In this document: one piece after another, positions 1 through 11,532 of the stretch | How the letters are laid out: the number at the start of each line of letters is the position of its first letter | How positions within the stretch are numbered: the stretch's first letter is position 1 | Program-made: the position numbers and the translations under genes | The notes under the pieces: model-generated | The model's database searches: none | What the model was told of the DNA's origin: nothing | Seen by the model: the letters and a program-made list of their open reading frames with translations, nothing else | NCBI RefSeq assembly: GCF_028009165.1 | Contig: NC_079241.1 | Location: 1,612,001-1,676,000 of the forward strand | DNA length: 64,000 nt | Source of the DNA: Akanthomyces muscarius | Taxonomy: Eukaryota > Ascomycota > Sordariomycetes > Hypocreales > Cordycipitaceae | Direction: 5' to 3'

Positions 1-216
1 GCAGCACGTCGTGTCTGGGATTCGTAAAAAAAAAGAAAGCTCTTTACATGAGTCAGATTCAAAAAGGTGTTGTTCATCGAATTCAAATGTTTTCAATTTG
101 GCTCGAAGATGCAAATGCTATGGAAACTGTGCCGCATGGAAAATATGCTGTTGCTTGTAAAACGAAAATCAATCAAAAATAAGCCTCCCGTTTCCAGATC
201 GCCCTGTACACCCCCG

Positions 217-3200
217 CTATCCAGCCGTCGTCAAGATGTACGACGTAATCGAGCTCATGCGCTCCGTTGTCAGCTTGAGCGAGATGCGCAGCAGCTCGCC
301 CGCGATATCCGGCCTCTCCTTCTGCAGCTGCTCCCACGCGTCGCGGCTCATCAGCCAAGCGACGCAGTCGCGCTCCACCGTCACCGTGGCGGTGCGGCTC
401 GTCTCGGAGAAGAAGGGCAGCTCGCCGCACGTGGTGCCGGCGACAATGTTCTCGCACAGCCAGCCCTGCGGCAGGTCGTACTCGGCGCGCAGGATGCCCT
501 TCTCCAGCAGGTAGAAGCCCGTCGCCGACTCGCCGCGGCGGAAGAGCGTGGTGCCGGCGACGTACTCCTGGCGCGCGAAGAAGGACGTGGCGGGGAACCA
601 AAAGTCCTCGTTGCGGTCGCTCAGGCCCTGAAAGATTTGCAGCATGATGCGCAGCGGCTCGTTGAAGCTCTGCCACTTGAGCGGCCGCTGCGTCTCGGTC
701 GTGTTGAGCGCGTGGTGCGCGGCCTCGTCGAGGTGCGACTGGCGAGGCGAGTTGAATGGCGGATCAAACGACGAAAGCTGCGATTTCGATCCAGTGGGAA
801 CGTCGAGATTGGCCGTGGGCACTCGCTCGTTCGAGTTGATGGCTTCCTGTCTGGCGTACAGGGTCTTGAGAAATTCGTTTTCGCAAAACTCCAGCGCCGA
901 GTTAAGGTCGGGAAGCATAATGACTTCAATCTTGCCGCTGCCGATACCAACAGCGCGAAGGTTCCGGCCGAGTTGGGCGGAAGCGTCTACGCCACTTAGG
1001 ATAAGCAAAACACCCCTCTTGTCCAAAAGTCTGGTAATGGTGTTGAATGCTTCGCCCGCAGAATAGTCCAGATCGCTGACGTGCCACAAGTCCAGAATCA
1101 AAAACTTGATTGGGCGACTTTCAAAGGCAGCATCGTCAAGAAGACCTCTGATCTTCTCCTCGACACTTACAATGGTGCCAAAGAACAGATAGCCAGTCAG
1201 CTTGATGATGTAGGTCTGCTGGCCGACGTGGTGAAGATAGCGATGCTGCGAGGGGTTGCGTCGCACTGTCGAGGAGACGACGTCGCCGTCGAATGTGGCG
1301 CGGATGGCAGATACTCTGGACGTTTGAATGACGAGCGATCCAAACGCAAGAACAATACCGACACCAATGCCCACGACGAAATCGTAGATGCCCATTACCA
1401 ACACAATGACAATAACCGTCAGGTATTCCGCAAGCTTCAACTTCTTGCGAGGTAGCCACACAGCTTCCAGCAGCAGCTCGAAGCCCAGGTCAAAGATGAG
1501 AGTACCAACCATCATGACAGGAATGTAGCCAATCATACTGGGTCCAATGAGCATAACAGCAAATGTCAGGACTGCCAACATATAACCGGCGAGACGGCGA
1601 TTGCCACCGGACCGAATCACGAATACGGTATTCGCGTAAACAAGGTAATTCTGAATGCTACCCATGCAACCGGATATGAAGTTTGAGTAGCCGTGCAACT
1701 TCAGTTCTCTGTCCAGGTCTGCGTTGTCCTCTCCGGTGTTAAGTGCCAAAGCAGGTACGTTGATCGGGACATGAAGGACACCGAAAAAAGTCAAAGCAAG
1801 CATCGCAGGAATTACCTGGACAATGGCATCCCAGCGCACCAGATTGAATTCTGGCCAGTGTTAGTGAGAGCTGCACACTGTGACGTTAGGCGACTTACTG
1901 TAGAGAGTGTAGAAATACCACCAGGGCTCTCCGGGTGGGGGTCCCTGAAAGATCCAGCCTTTGTCGCGAAGATCATCCGCCTCAAGAGCATCAATGGCCG
2001 TGACAAAGAGGTAAAAGACCAGAGGAATGGCAAGGATATAAAGCGGCAGGAAGTACTTTGAAGCACCCTTTGTTTGGCCATAGAATAGGACGATGGCGAG
2101 GACCAACGGGAAGATCCAGAGCAATACCGTCTCCGGCTGGGTTAGCTGCTTAAATGTGTCGAGATCGTACTTGATATTGCCATCGAGACGTGCCGACACT
2201 TCAAGCCCAGTGGCAATAAGAAAATAGCCAACACCACCAATGCATCCAATCAAGATGTGACGTGGGATGAAACCGACCATGAAGCCAAATTTGAACTTGC
2301 CCATGAGATAAAACACTAACCCAGTCACCATGGAACTGGTTGCGTAGGCAACAATTGTCGTCGCAATAACAGCATCTGGGTTTTCTTCGCCAACAATGGT
2401 AAGGATCTTTGCTGCCATGTTGTGGAAGAATGGAACAACCTCAATCAGCTCCGATCCGACGGCACCCTTGAAGATGCTGCCGCTTGAGAATACCAGCTGC
2501 GAGATGATGGTGCTCACGTAGTAAATGGAGATGCCGGCAGATCCCAGATGAGAGAACAGAGGTGTGCCGAGAGGGAAGAGAATCATGCCGTATGACAGAG
2601 CGTCAAGGATGTTGAGAAGAAGTCCAACCGCAACAGCAGGCAGGCAAGACAGCGGTTCCAGGAAAACGTGCTGTGTCAGGGCTTTGCCATTCCATCGCTT
2701 CGGGTTTGTTGCGACTTTGACGCCATGCATAAAGTTGGTTTCAAATTCCTGGCTTTGTTCGCGAACCTTGGCCAGCCAATTGCGCTTTGCTGGACGCTGC
2801 TGACCCTCGAGGATGGCTTCCGCTTCGTAGCTACTATCAGTGGAAGCAGAAAGCAACGGCGTACGCTCAGTCGCGGGCTCCTCGATTGTGGGAGTCTGGG
2901 CCGAGGCTTTGGAAGCGCCGACAGCTTCACTACTTTTAGCAGGCCGAAGCGAATCGGAAGCAGTTGACTTGGAACGATCCGCCTTGGGCGTCGTCTCGGC
3001 GTCAGTTTCCGGAGGCGATGCTCGTTTCAGAAGATTGGCTATTACGGACGGCCCAGAATCGTCGTCACTGTCGGATTGCTGAGTGTTCTCGTCAGGCGAA
3101 GCGGGCTCCGAGACCTCTGCTATGACGGGGGAGCCACGTCGGACGTCGGGGACATGGTCCGTGTCGTCCTCGTGAGGAAACGCATCGTGGATGGAGGATC

Positions 3201-3615
3201 TCGGACGCTGAAGCAAGGCTCGCGCGCGCTGGGATCCGTCCGAGAGAAAGTAGCTCGCCAATTCGGCCGTATCTTCGCGAACTGTGCGAGCATTCTGTTG
3301 GCTGTGGATTGGAGCTATGTCGCGTTAGCTGGCTATTCGCGACAATGGGCAAAAATCTTGTTCGCATTGAAAAAAGCAAGGATCCATAGACAAGGTGTAA
3401 AACATACCTAGATGATCGTGAGAAGCGCCATGAATGAAGGACCGGATAGGCTCGCGGTGCGCCTGGCTGGAAGCAACCGAAGAGGAGAGCGCAGGTATGG
3501 GCTGCGAACTCGCCTGCGACTCGTTGGTTGTGGTGCGAGCCAGGTCTGGCTGCGACGAGGCAATGCTAGGCGCTCTCTTTCTCCAGGAAGAGAAGCCCGA
3601 GCCCGAGTTGGACAT
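217..3615 (-). CDS. SulP-family anion transporter with STAS and cyclic-nucleotide-binding domains
   Basis: CDS complement(217..1850, 1899..3314, 3408..3615); 1085 aa. The introns are 48 nt (GTAAGT...CAG) and 93 nt (GTATGT...TAG). The start is the ATG at 3615 opening MSNSGSGFSSWRKR. The N-terminal ~200 residues are Ser/Pro/Asp-rich and probably cytosolic. The middle holds a multi-spanning sulfate-permease-type membrane domain, with hydrophobic segments such as AVAVGLLLNILDALSYGMIL and GFIPRHILIGCIGG. Next comes a STAS domain (LILDLWHVSDLDYSAGEAF), then a cyclic-nucleotide-binding-like cap domain (AGTTLFRRGESATGFYLL...GELPFFSETSRTATV) near the C-terminus. This order matches the long fungal SulP proteins related to yeast YGR125W, which are tied to the vacuolar membrane. 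Family membership is clear; substrate and ligand are not. Confidence 0.92.
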
Positions 3616-5378
3616 TTTTTTTTTTGGTCGCGGGCTGTTGGCGTGTTGGGCGCAGCTCAGTCCTGAGGACCGGAGGAGGATCGACGATGGACCTGTCGCA
3701 GCGCTGATCGCATGCGGCGACGGGCAGCACGCTGCAGGGTCTGATAGAGAGGGAGGCGGGTGTCGAGAGGCAGGCGGCTAGAAGGTCGATGAGATCGCCA
3801 TGCTTGGAGGAGACGAGTAATTATCACGAAAGGAAAGAAGAAAAGTAACTGAAAGAGCGAAGCCTCTGTCCCCGTTTCCCTGCATGTGCAAACAGAAGGT
3901 TTTCTGATAAATAGCTGCCGGACGACGAGGCCTTGTTTCAATGACTCTCCAATTTCCCGGTCGAGTTTAGCGCTGAGCCAGGGCGGGGGAGTTGGCGTTA
4001 TAGAGGGGACAGACTTGATAAGGACAAGCACGGGCTGGCGACAAAGGCGCTGATGGAGGTGCAGAGAAGATAATAGGGGGAAAATAAGATGTAATAAAAC
4101 AGACGGATGGATATTTGCTCGACTTTTTTTCTGCCAAGATACGGATTCAACAGAGGTGTTTGCCGGCCAATGCAGTGTCTCGCATGCAAGACCTGCAGCT
4201 CGACTAATATATTGTCGAGGCCCTGTAACCGTTCCCTGCAGCCACTAAAATTACAAAGTGGCCTGGCCGGTGGAGCATGTACGGCCCAGCCGCTGCCAAA
4301 TGCCAAAAGGCGCTGGATGATTGGCGTCGTGTCCCGTCAAAACCCATCTGCAGAGGACCGTTATCTACGCTATCGATGCCATTGCAGCTTGCATACATAC
4401 ATGCATACATACATACATACATACACCCAAGACATTTCTCTCGCTGCGAGTTCCGTTTATTGCAGGTATTCGGCATGCGAGACGCTCGTGACAAGAATGC
4501 TTCTAGACGGGCGTACGGGGTACAGATGCTGCCGTTGTTAAAACTAGAGCCGACAGTGGCGTTTTAAGAGGATCCTAGGTATCTAGGTAGGTACCTAGCT
4601 TCTCAATACCTGCTTAGGCTGCTGGGTACATCTACTAAACGTACCGAGTCTCGCACTGATAGATAGCAGTAGGTTCAGCTCCGCGTCCTCCCTCGTGCGC
4701 TGATTGTGCGGGCGTCTCTTATCAGCCAGACGAAAAACTTTAGGAACGATAGCCGTGGCCAAGTCGGGGCACTCTCGCGGCACTCTCGCGGCAAGCCGAT
4801 CAACATATGTACAAGCAATTGCCGGATGAAAGCACGCTTTTACAACCTCTCCGCTCTCTCTTGAAATGATACATGGCCACGCTTTGCATAGGCCACCCGG
4901 CACCCAGCCCCGACCGCCATCTGCCACGCAGCAAGTAATATTAAAATGTGTATATTCTCTATAAGTCGGACATCAGGGTCGTCTAACTGGCTATATATGT
5001 ATGTGATGCCATTGTAGTGCGTAATTCGTCACAGGCAGGCTTGTAAACTTTCTGCATCAAATATAAGATCAGCCTCTGCATATGCCCTCTTCAGAAAGGC
5101 TGCATCGGCCCCTCGTCTTTTGCGAGTTATAGTGGTTGTTGATGCACAGTATCGTCATTTCGTCCTCGAATTGCGCGGCGTCAATCTGCCGTGTTATGCA
5201 GCATCTGGTCGATTGGCGTGCAATGCGTATTGCACAGACTGCAGAGTCAGCGAGGCCAACTTCACTCTGCAGCTCGAATGTCGCATTCTGGATATCCCTC
5301 CAGAGATCGCGATAATACCGATCCGTGGCATGTTAGAAGAGGGAATGGGTTCGTTGTGGTTCCCCAGCCTGCATCGCT
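3616..5378. other. Intergenic region, no gene seen
   Basis: Short ORFs here show no recognisable protein. The 3616-4050 part is probably the promoter and 5' leader of the SulP gene. A CATA microsatellite lies near 4391-4435 and a palindromic CCTAGGTATCTAGGTAGGTACCTAG cluster near 4573-4600. Confidence 0.6.
4391..4435. repeat. (CATA)n microsatellite
   Basis: Imperfect tandem CATA units with one ATG interruption. In translation it gives artefactual Tyr/Met/Ala-rich peptides on both strands. Confidence 0.85.
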
Positions 5379-6180
5379 CTAGTCGAGCTTTTGTAAATAC
5401 CCTTGCGCAATCAGCCTTTCTACATCACCCTGCCTGACGTAGAATTGACTATTTTTTGTCAAGTTTATCGCGCTTTAAATATTTTCAGTCAACAAGAAAC
5501 TTCACAGTACCACTGGCCCCAGCAGACTTACCCGTATTCCGTCTGTATCTCGCCCGCGTCCTTGAGGACACGCACATCTATAAACAAGTCTCGCGGCGGC
5601 TGCAGGCTCCCCGTGAGATCAATATCCGTCCACTGGCCCTTGTACGCCGCCAGCAGGTCGCTGTACTGGCGCACGTAGTCCTCCTCCTGGGGGCTCAGGC
5701 TGCTCGTCGACCCTTCGCCCGCCGCCACCGGCAGCCCGCCGCTGCCGCCTCCGCCGCTGCCGGGGTCGCGCACCTGCTGCCCCGACAGGTCCGCCACGTC
5801 GGAGCCGTTCCAGACGAGCTCCTCGAGCTTGTCCGTCCGTGTGCGGTGGTACGCCAGCAGGCACCGCTTGTTGCGCCGCATCGACAGGTGGTTCACCAGC
5901 AGCGTGCACGCCACCGCCTGGTCCGCGGCCGGGTCGAACGAGCCCCGGAACGGCTCCAGCAGGTCGGTCACGTCCTTTTCCAGGTCGCGCACCTCGCGCG
6001 TCACGGCGCGCACAATCTCGGTCTGGTACGGGGGCAGGTGCGCCAGGTTCTGCGTTCGCTTGGCATGCTGGGCCTGGAGGTTTGCGTCGCGCTGGGGTCA
6101 GCTTTTGGGAACGGAGGTCTGGTAAAATTGCACCATGACATTGAAGTACTCACCAATTTGACGCCGAGGTCACCGTACAT
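5379..6180 (-). CDS. PSF1: GINS complex subunit Psf1
   Basis: CDS complement(5379..5472, 5532..6073, 6154..6180); 220 aa. Exon 1 encodes MYGDLGVKL and stops at a GTGAGT donor. The second intron (5473-5531) begins GTAAGT. The last exon supplies the conserved Psf1 tail (INLTKNSQFYVRQGDVERLI...GYLQKLD). The central part has the GINS A-domain signature, including YHRTRTDKLEELVWNG, and ends DLFIDVRVLKDAGEIQTEYG just before the C-terminal B-domain. A Gly/Ser-rich linker around residues 115-130 is typical of fungal Psf1. Psf1 forms GINS with Psf2, Psf3 and Sld5, and acts in the CMG replicative helicase at origins and forks. Length and both conserved ends agree with the family. Confidence 0.95.
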
Positions 6181-6733
6181 TGTGGCGTAACACTGAATAC
6201 AAGGTTCTTATCAAATGAAGAAGAGGCCAAGAAAGTTGCAACCCGAGGTGGACGCGCCTGGAAGTTGACTGCCATTGGCACGCGTCCTGCCGCCAATCAT
6301 TCCTTTGCTACCCCGCCAAAACCCGCAGACTGTCCAAAGCTCTCCATGACCCCGCCATCAACGTCCACAACTTGGGCCAAACAGATACGCATTGTCCGCA
6401 CAGTTTTGTGCTCAGCGATCAAGTTTCTTCTGTCTTGGGAAATCGCGGCACATTCTCAAAGAAAATCACAAATACTGGCGTTACAGGTGCTGCCTTTAGA
6501 CGAAAAGTGCGACTGCCAAATAATCACCTGCATATATTGTCCAGTCATGTAGCCGTTTAGTTTTTTTTATATTTGTGCAGTCTATAGTCAATGTAATGGT
6601 TTTTATTTTGAATTCGTCATAGCCGGACCCCGCATCCATAGCCCAATTCATTAGGCATCAATTCATCGGAGTCATCATATCCCACCCGTCATACCTCATT
6701 ACATCTGTACCTGCAGACAAGTAGTCAAAAAGC
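6181..6733. other. Intergenic, between PSF1 start and EFB1 end
   Basis: Holds the PSF1 promoter side and the 3' UTR of the elongation-factor gene. No coding signal seen. Confidence 0.6.
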
Positions 6734-7777
6734 TTACAGCTTCTGCATAGCGGCAATGTCCGAGGACTGGACGTAGTCCTCAAGCTCAGCGATCTGCTCC
6801 TGGAGCTCGTCCAGGGAGACCTTCTCGTCCTCGACGACGAGGTTGATCTGGAGCTTCCGGATACCGTAACCGATGGGAACAAGCTTGGAGGCACCCCAAA
6901 CCAGGCCATCCTTCTCGATGCTACGGACGGCAGCCTCGAGAGCAGCCATGTCGGTCTCGTCATCTAGAAATAGCATTAGCACATGGCTTACTTTTGCGAC
7001 ACAATAATCATGGTTCAACTTACCCCAGGGCTTCACGTCCATGGTGACAACAGACTTGGCAATCGTCTTGGGCTTGGCAGCCTTCTTCTCACGGTAAGCA
7101 GCGAGACGCTCCTCACGGACTCTGACAGCCTCGGCATCCTCCTCCTCATCGTCGGAGCCGAACAGGTCAACGTCGTCGTCGTCCTCAGCAGCACCCTTGG
7201 CAGGGTTGATGGTGAGGTCGCCAGACTCGGGGCCGTAGGTAGAGTAGGCCTTGGAGGGGTCACCAGGGAGAGTGGCGAACTCGCTCTCGTGGCTGGCAAT
7301 GTGCTTGTACCATCTGGAGGCGTGGGGGTACTTGTCGGCAGCAGGGGCGGTGCTGAAGGCCTTGAAGACGGCAACATCAGCCTGCGAGGGGCCGTGGCTA
7401 TTTATCCTGTCAGTATGCTTTGTTGGGAAGCTTCTGGGCGAATAATGTAGAGGAATGGGTGGGGTTAGGCATTGTTCAGAGATGCATTGCTGCTTGTTCT
7501 TTCGTCTGTCGGCGGGTCTTGAGTCCGCCTCCGAAACACGGACCAATTGTTCTCATCATGTAATGCGCAGGGATAATTGGAATGCAAACGCGGAGAGAAG
7601 GCAAGAAGAGGCCAAGAGCCGGCAGAAAGACGTACCCTACGATGTAGGAGCGGGTAGAAACCCAGTTGTTGAGCACTGGCAAACAGGGTCAGTACTGTGG
7701 CGGTGTGGTTAAACGCTGAGCACTGCAAGGGACATACTGGTAGCTCCAGCATCGGTGAGGAGATCAGCGAAACCCAT
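6734..7777 (-). CDS. EFB1: Translation elongation factor 1-beta (eEF1B alpha-type exchange subunit)
   Basis: CDS complement(6734..6963, 7024..7397, 7636..7675, 7738..7777); 227 aa. The first two exons are only 40 nt each: [13 protein letters not shown], then [13 protein letters not shown]. The N-terminal GST-C-like part includes [11 protein letters not shown] and [11 protein letters not shown]. An acidic stretch ([20 protein letters not shown]) follows, then the EF1-beta guanine-nucleotide-exchange domain with [17 protein letters not shown] and [20 protein letters not shown]. The protein ends in the family-typical MQKL. It reloads eEF1A with GTP during translation elongation. The codon at the 7024/6963 junction is a split GAT, which restores the conserved W-D-D-E-T-D. 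Confidence 0.96.
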
Positions 7778-8262
7778 TTTGACTGTGAAGAGGAATACGT
7801 CGAGACGAAAGGTATCAAGAGAGTTGAGAAGAAGAAATAGGAGGTGGTGGTTGTCTGGTCGATGTGCTAGGTGGGGTTGAGGATTTTTTTTAACCAAATT
7901 ATGGCGAGGGGCCACTTGTGCCTAGGTAGGCGTGGAGCGTGCAGGGTGCAGTAGTTTAGGTTGGTCGGGATAAATATCGGCCCGCGACGGTGCCACCTGG
8001 AGCTTGCTTCAAGTTGCTTGCCTGCGAGCTGCCACCGGCGGGGGTGCTAGAGTGCTCTAGTACCACAGCAGAGAGCTTCCATCTACGTAACAGGAGCTGC
8101 AGCCTATCGAGCCTGCTAACCTACCTAGCCGCTTCTCTGCTATCCGTAGTGGCCAACACAATTCCAGTCAGCAGCACCGCGTGCAGCATCATCCACCATC
8201 TTTCATCCACGCAGCCAATAATCTCCCGCCCCGAATCGCTTCCACAGAAATTATCTGCAATC
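7778..8262. other. Divergent promoter region between EFB1 and RPN13
   Basis: The genes point away from each other. It holds a CCTAGGTAGG motif at about 7920 and an ACCTACCTAG motif at about 8121, and no coding signal. Confidence 0.6.
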
Positions 8263-9720
8263 ATGCCCATCCCACTCATCACCTTCAGGGCGGGTCGGTG
8301 TGACATCGACGTATGTTCATGTGCCCTAGCAGCTTCCAATTGTTTGATTGCTAACTGCTGCTGCTTCAGACCAGCTCCGGCCGACCGTACAAAGTGAAGC
8401 CACTGCCCGAGCCTGGCTACCTTTCCGTTCACTATGAGGACGGTATGCCAGACATAGCCTTGGACTTGTATGCGCAAACCCGCTAACTCGAGTTGCAGAG
8501 CTCATTAGATTCTGCTGGCGAAAGCGCGACACGTATCTCGATAATGCCGAGCTCGATCTCTACTTGGTGCCTACTGACGGTACCTTTGGCCCATACGAGT
8601 ACAAAACAGGTTCCCAGCCAACGTCAAAGACCAATGGCCGCATATTCGTCCTCAAATTTGCCTCATCCTCACAGCGCTACCTCTTCTGGATGCAGTCGAA
8701 ACCTCAGGGCAGCGGCACCGACGCCAGCTACTTTAGCCCTCGCGACCGCCGCATTGGCGAGGCCGTGAACCGTATCCTGCAAGGCGAGGACCTCCATCCT
8801 GGAGAAGTTGAGGCGATGCAAAACATGAATCGCGACAACGATGACGACGAAACCATGGAAGACGTCGAAGGTCAGAATTCAGGATCCCACCCACGTCACG
8901 GAAGCGGCGGTGCCGGCGCTGGCGCTACAGGAGGAGATGTTAGAGAAGAGGGCGAGGAATCGAGAGAGGGCGGTTCCGATGGAGCGAGAGCGTAGGTACA
9001 CCCTGATCCTCTTTTTGTTGCGCCTTTACGCCTTAAACGACATACTTCACCTGGCCATGATGTAATAATAGATTCTTTTTTCCTCTGGGGCAAAGACAAA
9101 ATGCAATTGGCGTGAAATGTTCTAAAAATTTGGCGCACCCATGTAATTCTTGCTGACGATTTCCTTCCAGGGCTTCAAATGATGCTACAGATGCGAGCGC
9201 TGCCGTTCAGAGATTCTTGAGCTCCATTTCGGGAGCCAATCTACCAAGCGGTCCAGGACAGAGACAGCACGCTGATTTGCCATACCCCTATCTCAGTCAT
9301 CTCCTGCCTACTTCAATTACCGTCCCCATGGTAAATGAAGCGTCCGAAGACTTTGTTAACTCACTTCTCAACTACCTGCCTTCGTCGATTATTGTCATGG
9401 CCGCAGACGCTTCAAGTGGTGAAGACAGTACAGCAGAGCCCGCACCAGCGGCTGTTGAGGCGGCCAAGGCGGCTCTATCCATGCCTCAGAAACGGACATT
9501 AGTTACGAGAGTGCTGCGCAGCCCCCAGTTTCACCAAGCCCTCGGAGCCTTGACAATGGCCCTTCGAGATGGTGGACTACCCACCATTGCTGATGCCCTC
9601 GGAGTTCATGTCGAGAATAGCGGTTACATTCAGCAGGGAGGTATGCCGTTGGGCGGTGGCCATGCAGTCAAGGCTTTTGTCGATGGTATTGCCAAGTCAG
9701 CTAAGGAGCAGCAAAATTAA
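8263..9720 (+). CDS. RPN13: Proteasomal ubiquitin receptor Rpn13/ADRM1
   Basis: CDS join(8263..8310, 8370..8442, 8499..8991, 9171..9720); 387 aa. The start MPIPLITFRAGRCDID is followed by the Pru domain: KPLPEPGYLSVHYED, IRFCWRKRD, DLYLVPTDGTFGPYEYKTGS, RIFVLKFASSSQRYLFWMQS. A Gly/Ala/acidic linker follows. The C-terminal region (LVTRVLRSPQFHQALGALTM...GGLPTIADALGV) matches the DEUBAD domain that binds the deubiquitinase Uch37. The third donor must be the GT at 8992, because reading on gives a TAG. Rpn13 docks on Rpn2 in the 19S particle and binds ubiquitin. Fungal relatives vary in whether they keep the C-terminal domain; this one does. Confidence 0.93.
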
Positions 9721-10038
9721 CGGTCGTTGCTTGATATTAAGCCACACTGCGTAGCCAGAAAAACAGAATTCACCAAAAATAGACATGTACAATTATGGAC
9801 CCTAGTACTTCAAGCTAGTTGACTGAAGAGCGCAGATAACCTCAATGGCATTGCACATGGGTATTTGACAGGAGCTAGTTGGGTGCTGCCAGATGCTGTC
9901 TTGAAATGGCGCCCCACGCATTCTAGCAGCCTCACCCAGAGATCTGCTGCCTGCGCCGGAAGCTTTCTCATCAACAACACTTTGGCGAAAATCACAGCAT
10001 TACCTCGAGCGCGCAATCGCGAGTAAAATTTCATAGCC
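9721..10038. other. Intergenic, RPN13 3' end to CUS2 start
   Basis: Tandem same-strand spacing of 318 bp; no other signal recognised. Confidence 0.55.
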
Positions 10039-11265
10039 ATGGATGCGCCTTTCCCTACCGACGTGCAAGAATTCGACGGCGACGACCGCATATCTTTCTC
10101 GAAGCTCGACAGCAAGTTCATTGCTGTCCGGGACGATGGCGCTGAGTTCGAGTTCGACGCCGACCGCCGGGTGTGGCAGCCGTTGGATGATCAAACCCTA
10201 GACGAAACTTTTCCGTCGCTGGATTTACCACAGGATCCCCAGGGATCTGGAGCTGGAAAGAGAAGACACGACGACGAAGAAAATGGATCCGAGGTAAGCC
10301 GCAGCGAGGTGTTGGTCCAGACTGCAACCTTGATACGCACTATTACACTGTCGCGCAAAAAAATTGACTATGGAATTCAGTCACAGGAATCGAAAAAGCT
10401 GAAGCGCCCCAATAAAAAGTCCAAGGCACCACCACAGCCGAAGCAAAACACGGCTGTTTACGTCACGGGCTTGCCCGCGGATGCGACCGTCGACGAAGTC
10501 CACGAGCTGTTCTCGCGCAAGGGAGGTGTCATTGCTGAGGAAATTGACAGCGGTGCTCCGAGAATAAAGATGTACAACGACGCAGACGGCACCTTCAAGG
10601 GCGATGCGCTCATTGTGTTTTTCAAACCCCAGAGCGTTGAGATGGCCATTATGCTACTCGACGATACCGATTTCAGAATAACAGCGAGCGGCACGCGCGA
10701 CGGGCGAATCCGGGTGCAAGAGGCTGACTCGAGCTACAAAAAGGTGCAATATGACCAGGATGGCGGCGCCAAAGCCGAGGGTGGTGGAAGCGCCAACAGC
10801 AGTAACAAGAGCAACGGCAACGGCAACGGGGAGCGTCGCGGGCCAACAAAGGATCGACAAAAGATTATCAAAAAGACGCAAAAGATGGACGCCAAGCTGG
10901 CTGACTGGAGCGACGACGAGGCGCCCGCGATTGCGCCGGTTAACCTGAAAAAGGACAAGACGGTGGTGCTGCAGCATATGTTTACGCTACAAGAGCTCGA
11001 GGAGGATCCGGCGGCGCTGCTGGAGATTAAAGAAGACATTCGGGACGAGTGCTCAAAGCTCGGCACGGTGACGAGCGTGGTATTGTACGACGAGGAGGAC
11101 GACGGCATCGTGACGGTCAAGTTCAAGGAGTCGGAGTCGGCCCTGGCATGTATCAATCTCATGCACGGGAGGAGCTTTGGTGGTCTGAAAGTCGAGGCTG
11201 CGCTGGCAACGGGCAAGGAGCGGTTTAAAAAGTCGAAGGCGAATAATGATGATTTCTCTGACTAG
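10039..11265 (+). CDS. CUS2: U2 snRNP-associated splicing factor Cus2 / HTATSF1 homologue
   Basis: Preferred CDS join(10039..10293, 10381..11265); 379 aa. The 87-nt segment 10294-10380 (GTAAGC...TTCAG, with TTGAC near its end) has intron signals but is a multiple of three and has no stop, so an unspliced 408-aa product is also possible. The N-terminus (FIAVRDDGAEFEFDADRRVW) resembles the Tat-SF1 N-terminal motif. RRM1 runs through AVYVTGLPADATVDEVHELF and ALIVFFKPQSVEMAIMLLDD. The C-terminal RRM (GTVTSVVLYDEEDDGIVTVK...CINLMHGRSFGG) carries an R-S-F as in U2AF-homology motif domains. Yeast Cus2 binds U2 snRNA/SF3b and is removed by Prp5, whose gene lies at 49-53 kb here. Confidence 0.9.
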   Translation: MDAPFPTDVQEFDGDDRISFSKLDSKFIAVRDDGAEFEFDADRRVWQPLDDQTLDETFPSLDLPQDPQGSGAGKRRHDDEENGSEVSRSEVLVQTATLIRTITLSRKKIDYGIQSQESKKLKRPNKKSKAPPQPKQNTAVYVTGLPADATVDEVHELFSRKGGVIAEEIDSGAPRIKMYNDADGTFKGDALIVFFKPQSVEMAIMLLDDTDFRITASGTRDGRIRVQEADSSYKKVQYDQDGGAKAEGGGSANSSNKSNGNGNGERRGPTKDRQKIIKKTQKMDAKLADWSDDEAPAIAPVNLKKDKTVVLQHMFTLQELEEDPAALLEIKEDIRDECSKLGTVTSVVLYDEEDDGIVTVKFKESESALACINLMHGRSFGGLKVEAALATGKERFKKSKANNDDFSD

Positions 11266-11532
11266 GGAAGGATGGGCTGGCGCTGATTAATGTACAATAT
11301 TTGTTAGACTTGAATACTAATGACGGCAGATGAGAGGTCCTGATTCGATCTATGTCGACCTTACAGAGCTATAACATCTTCTCGGCATCGTACTCAGACA
11401 GTGGTGTATCACTAACGGGCCAATTAAGAAGCGTCTTATCCGCCGTTGCGAAGACTTATTTGACAGAAAGGCCGGCCGACCATTCTTGAAGGGCTTCGGG
11501 TCTGAGAATTGCCAGTCTGAGGAGCAAGTTCA

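Noticed and set aside
67..999. Plus-strand 310-codon frame
   Set aside because: Antisense to the STAS/cyclic-nucleotide part of the SulP gene; no domain of its own.
5456..6190. Plus-strand 244-codon frame
   Set aside because: Antisense to PSF1, whose GINS blocks are clear.
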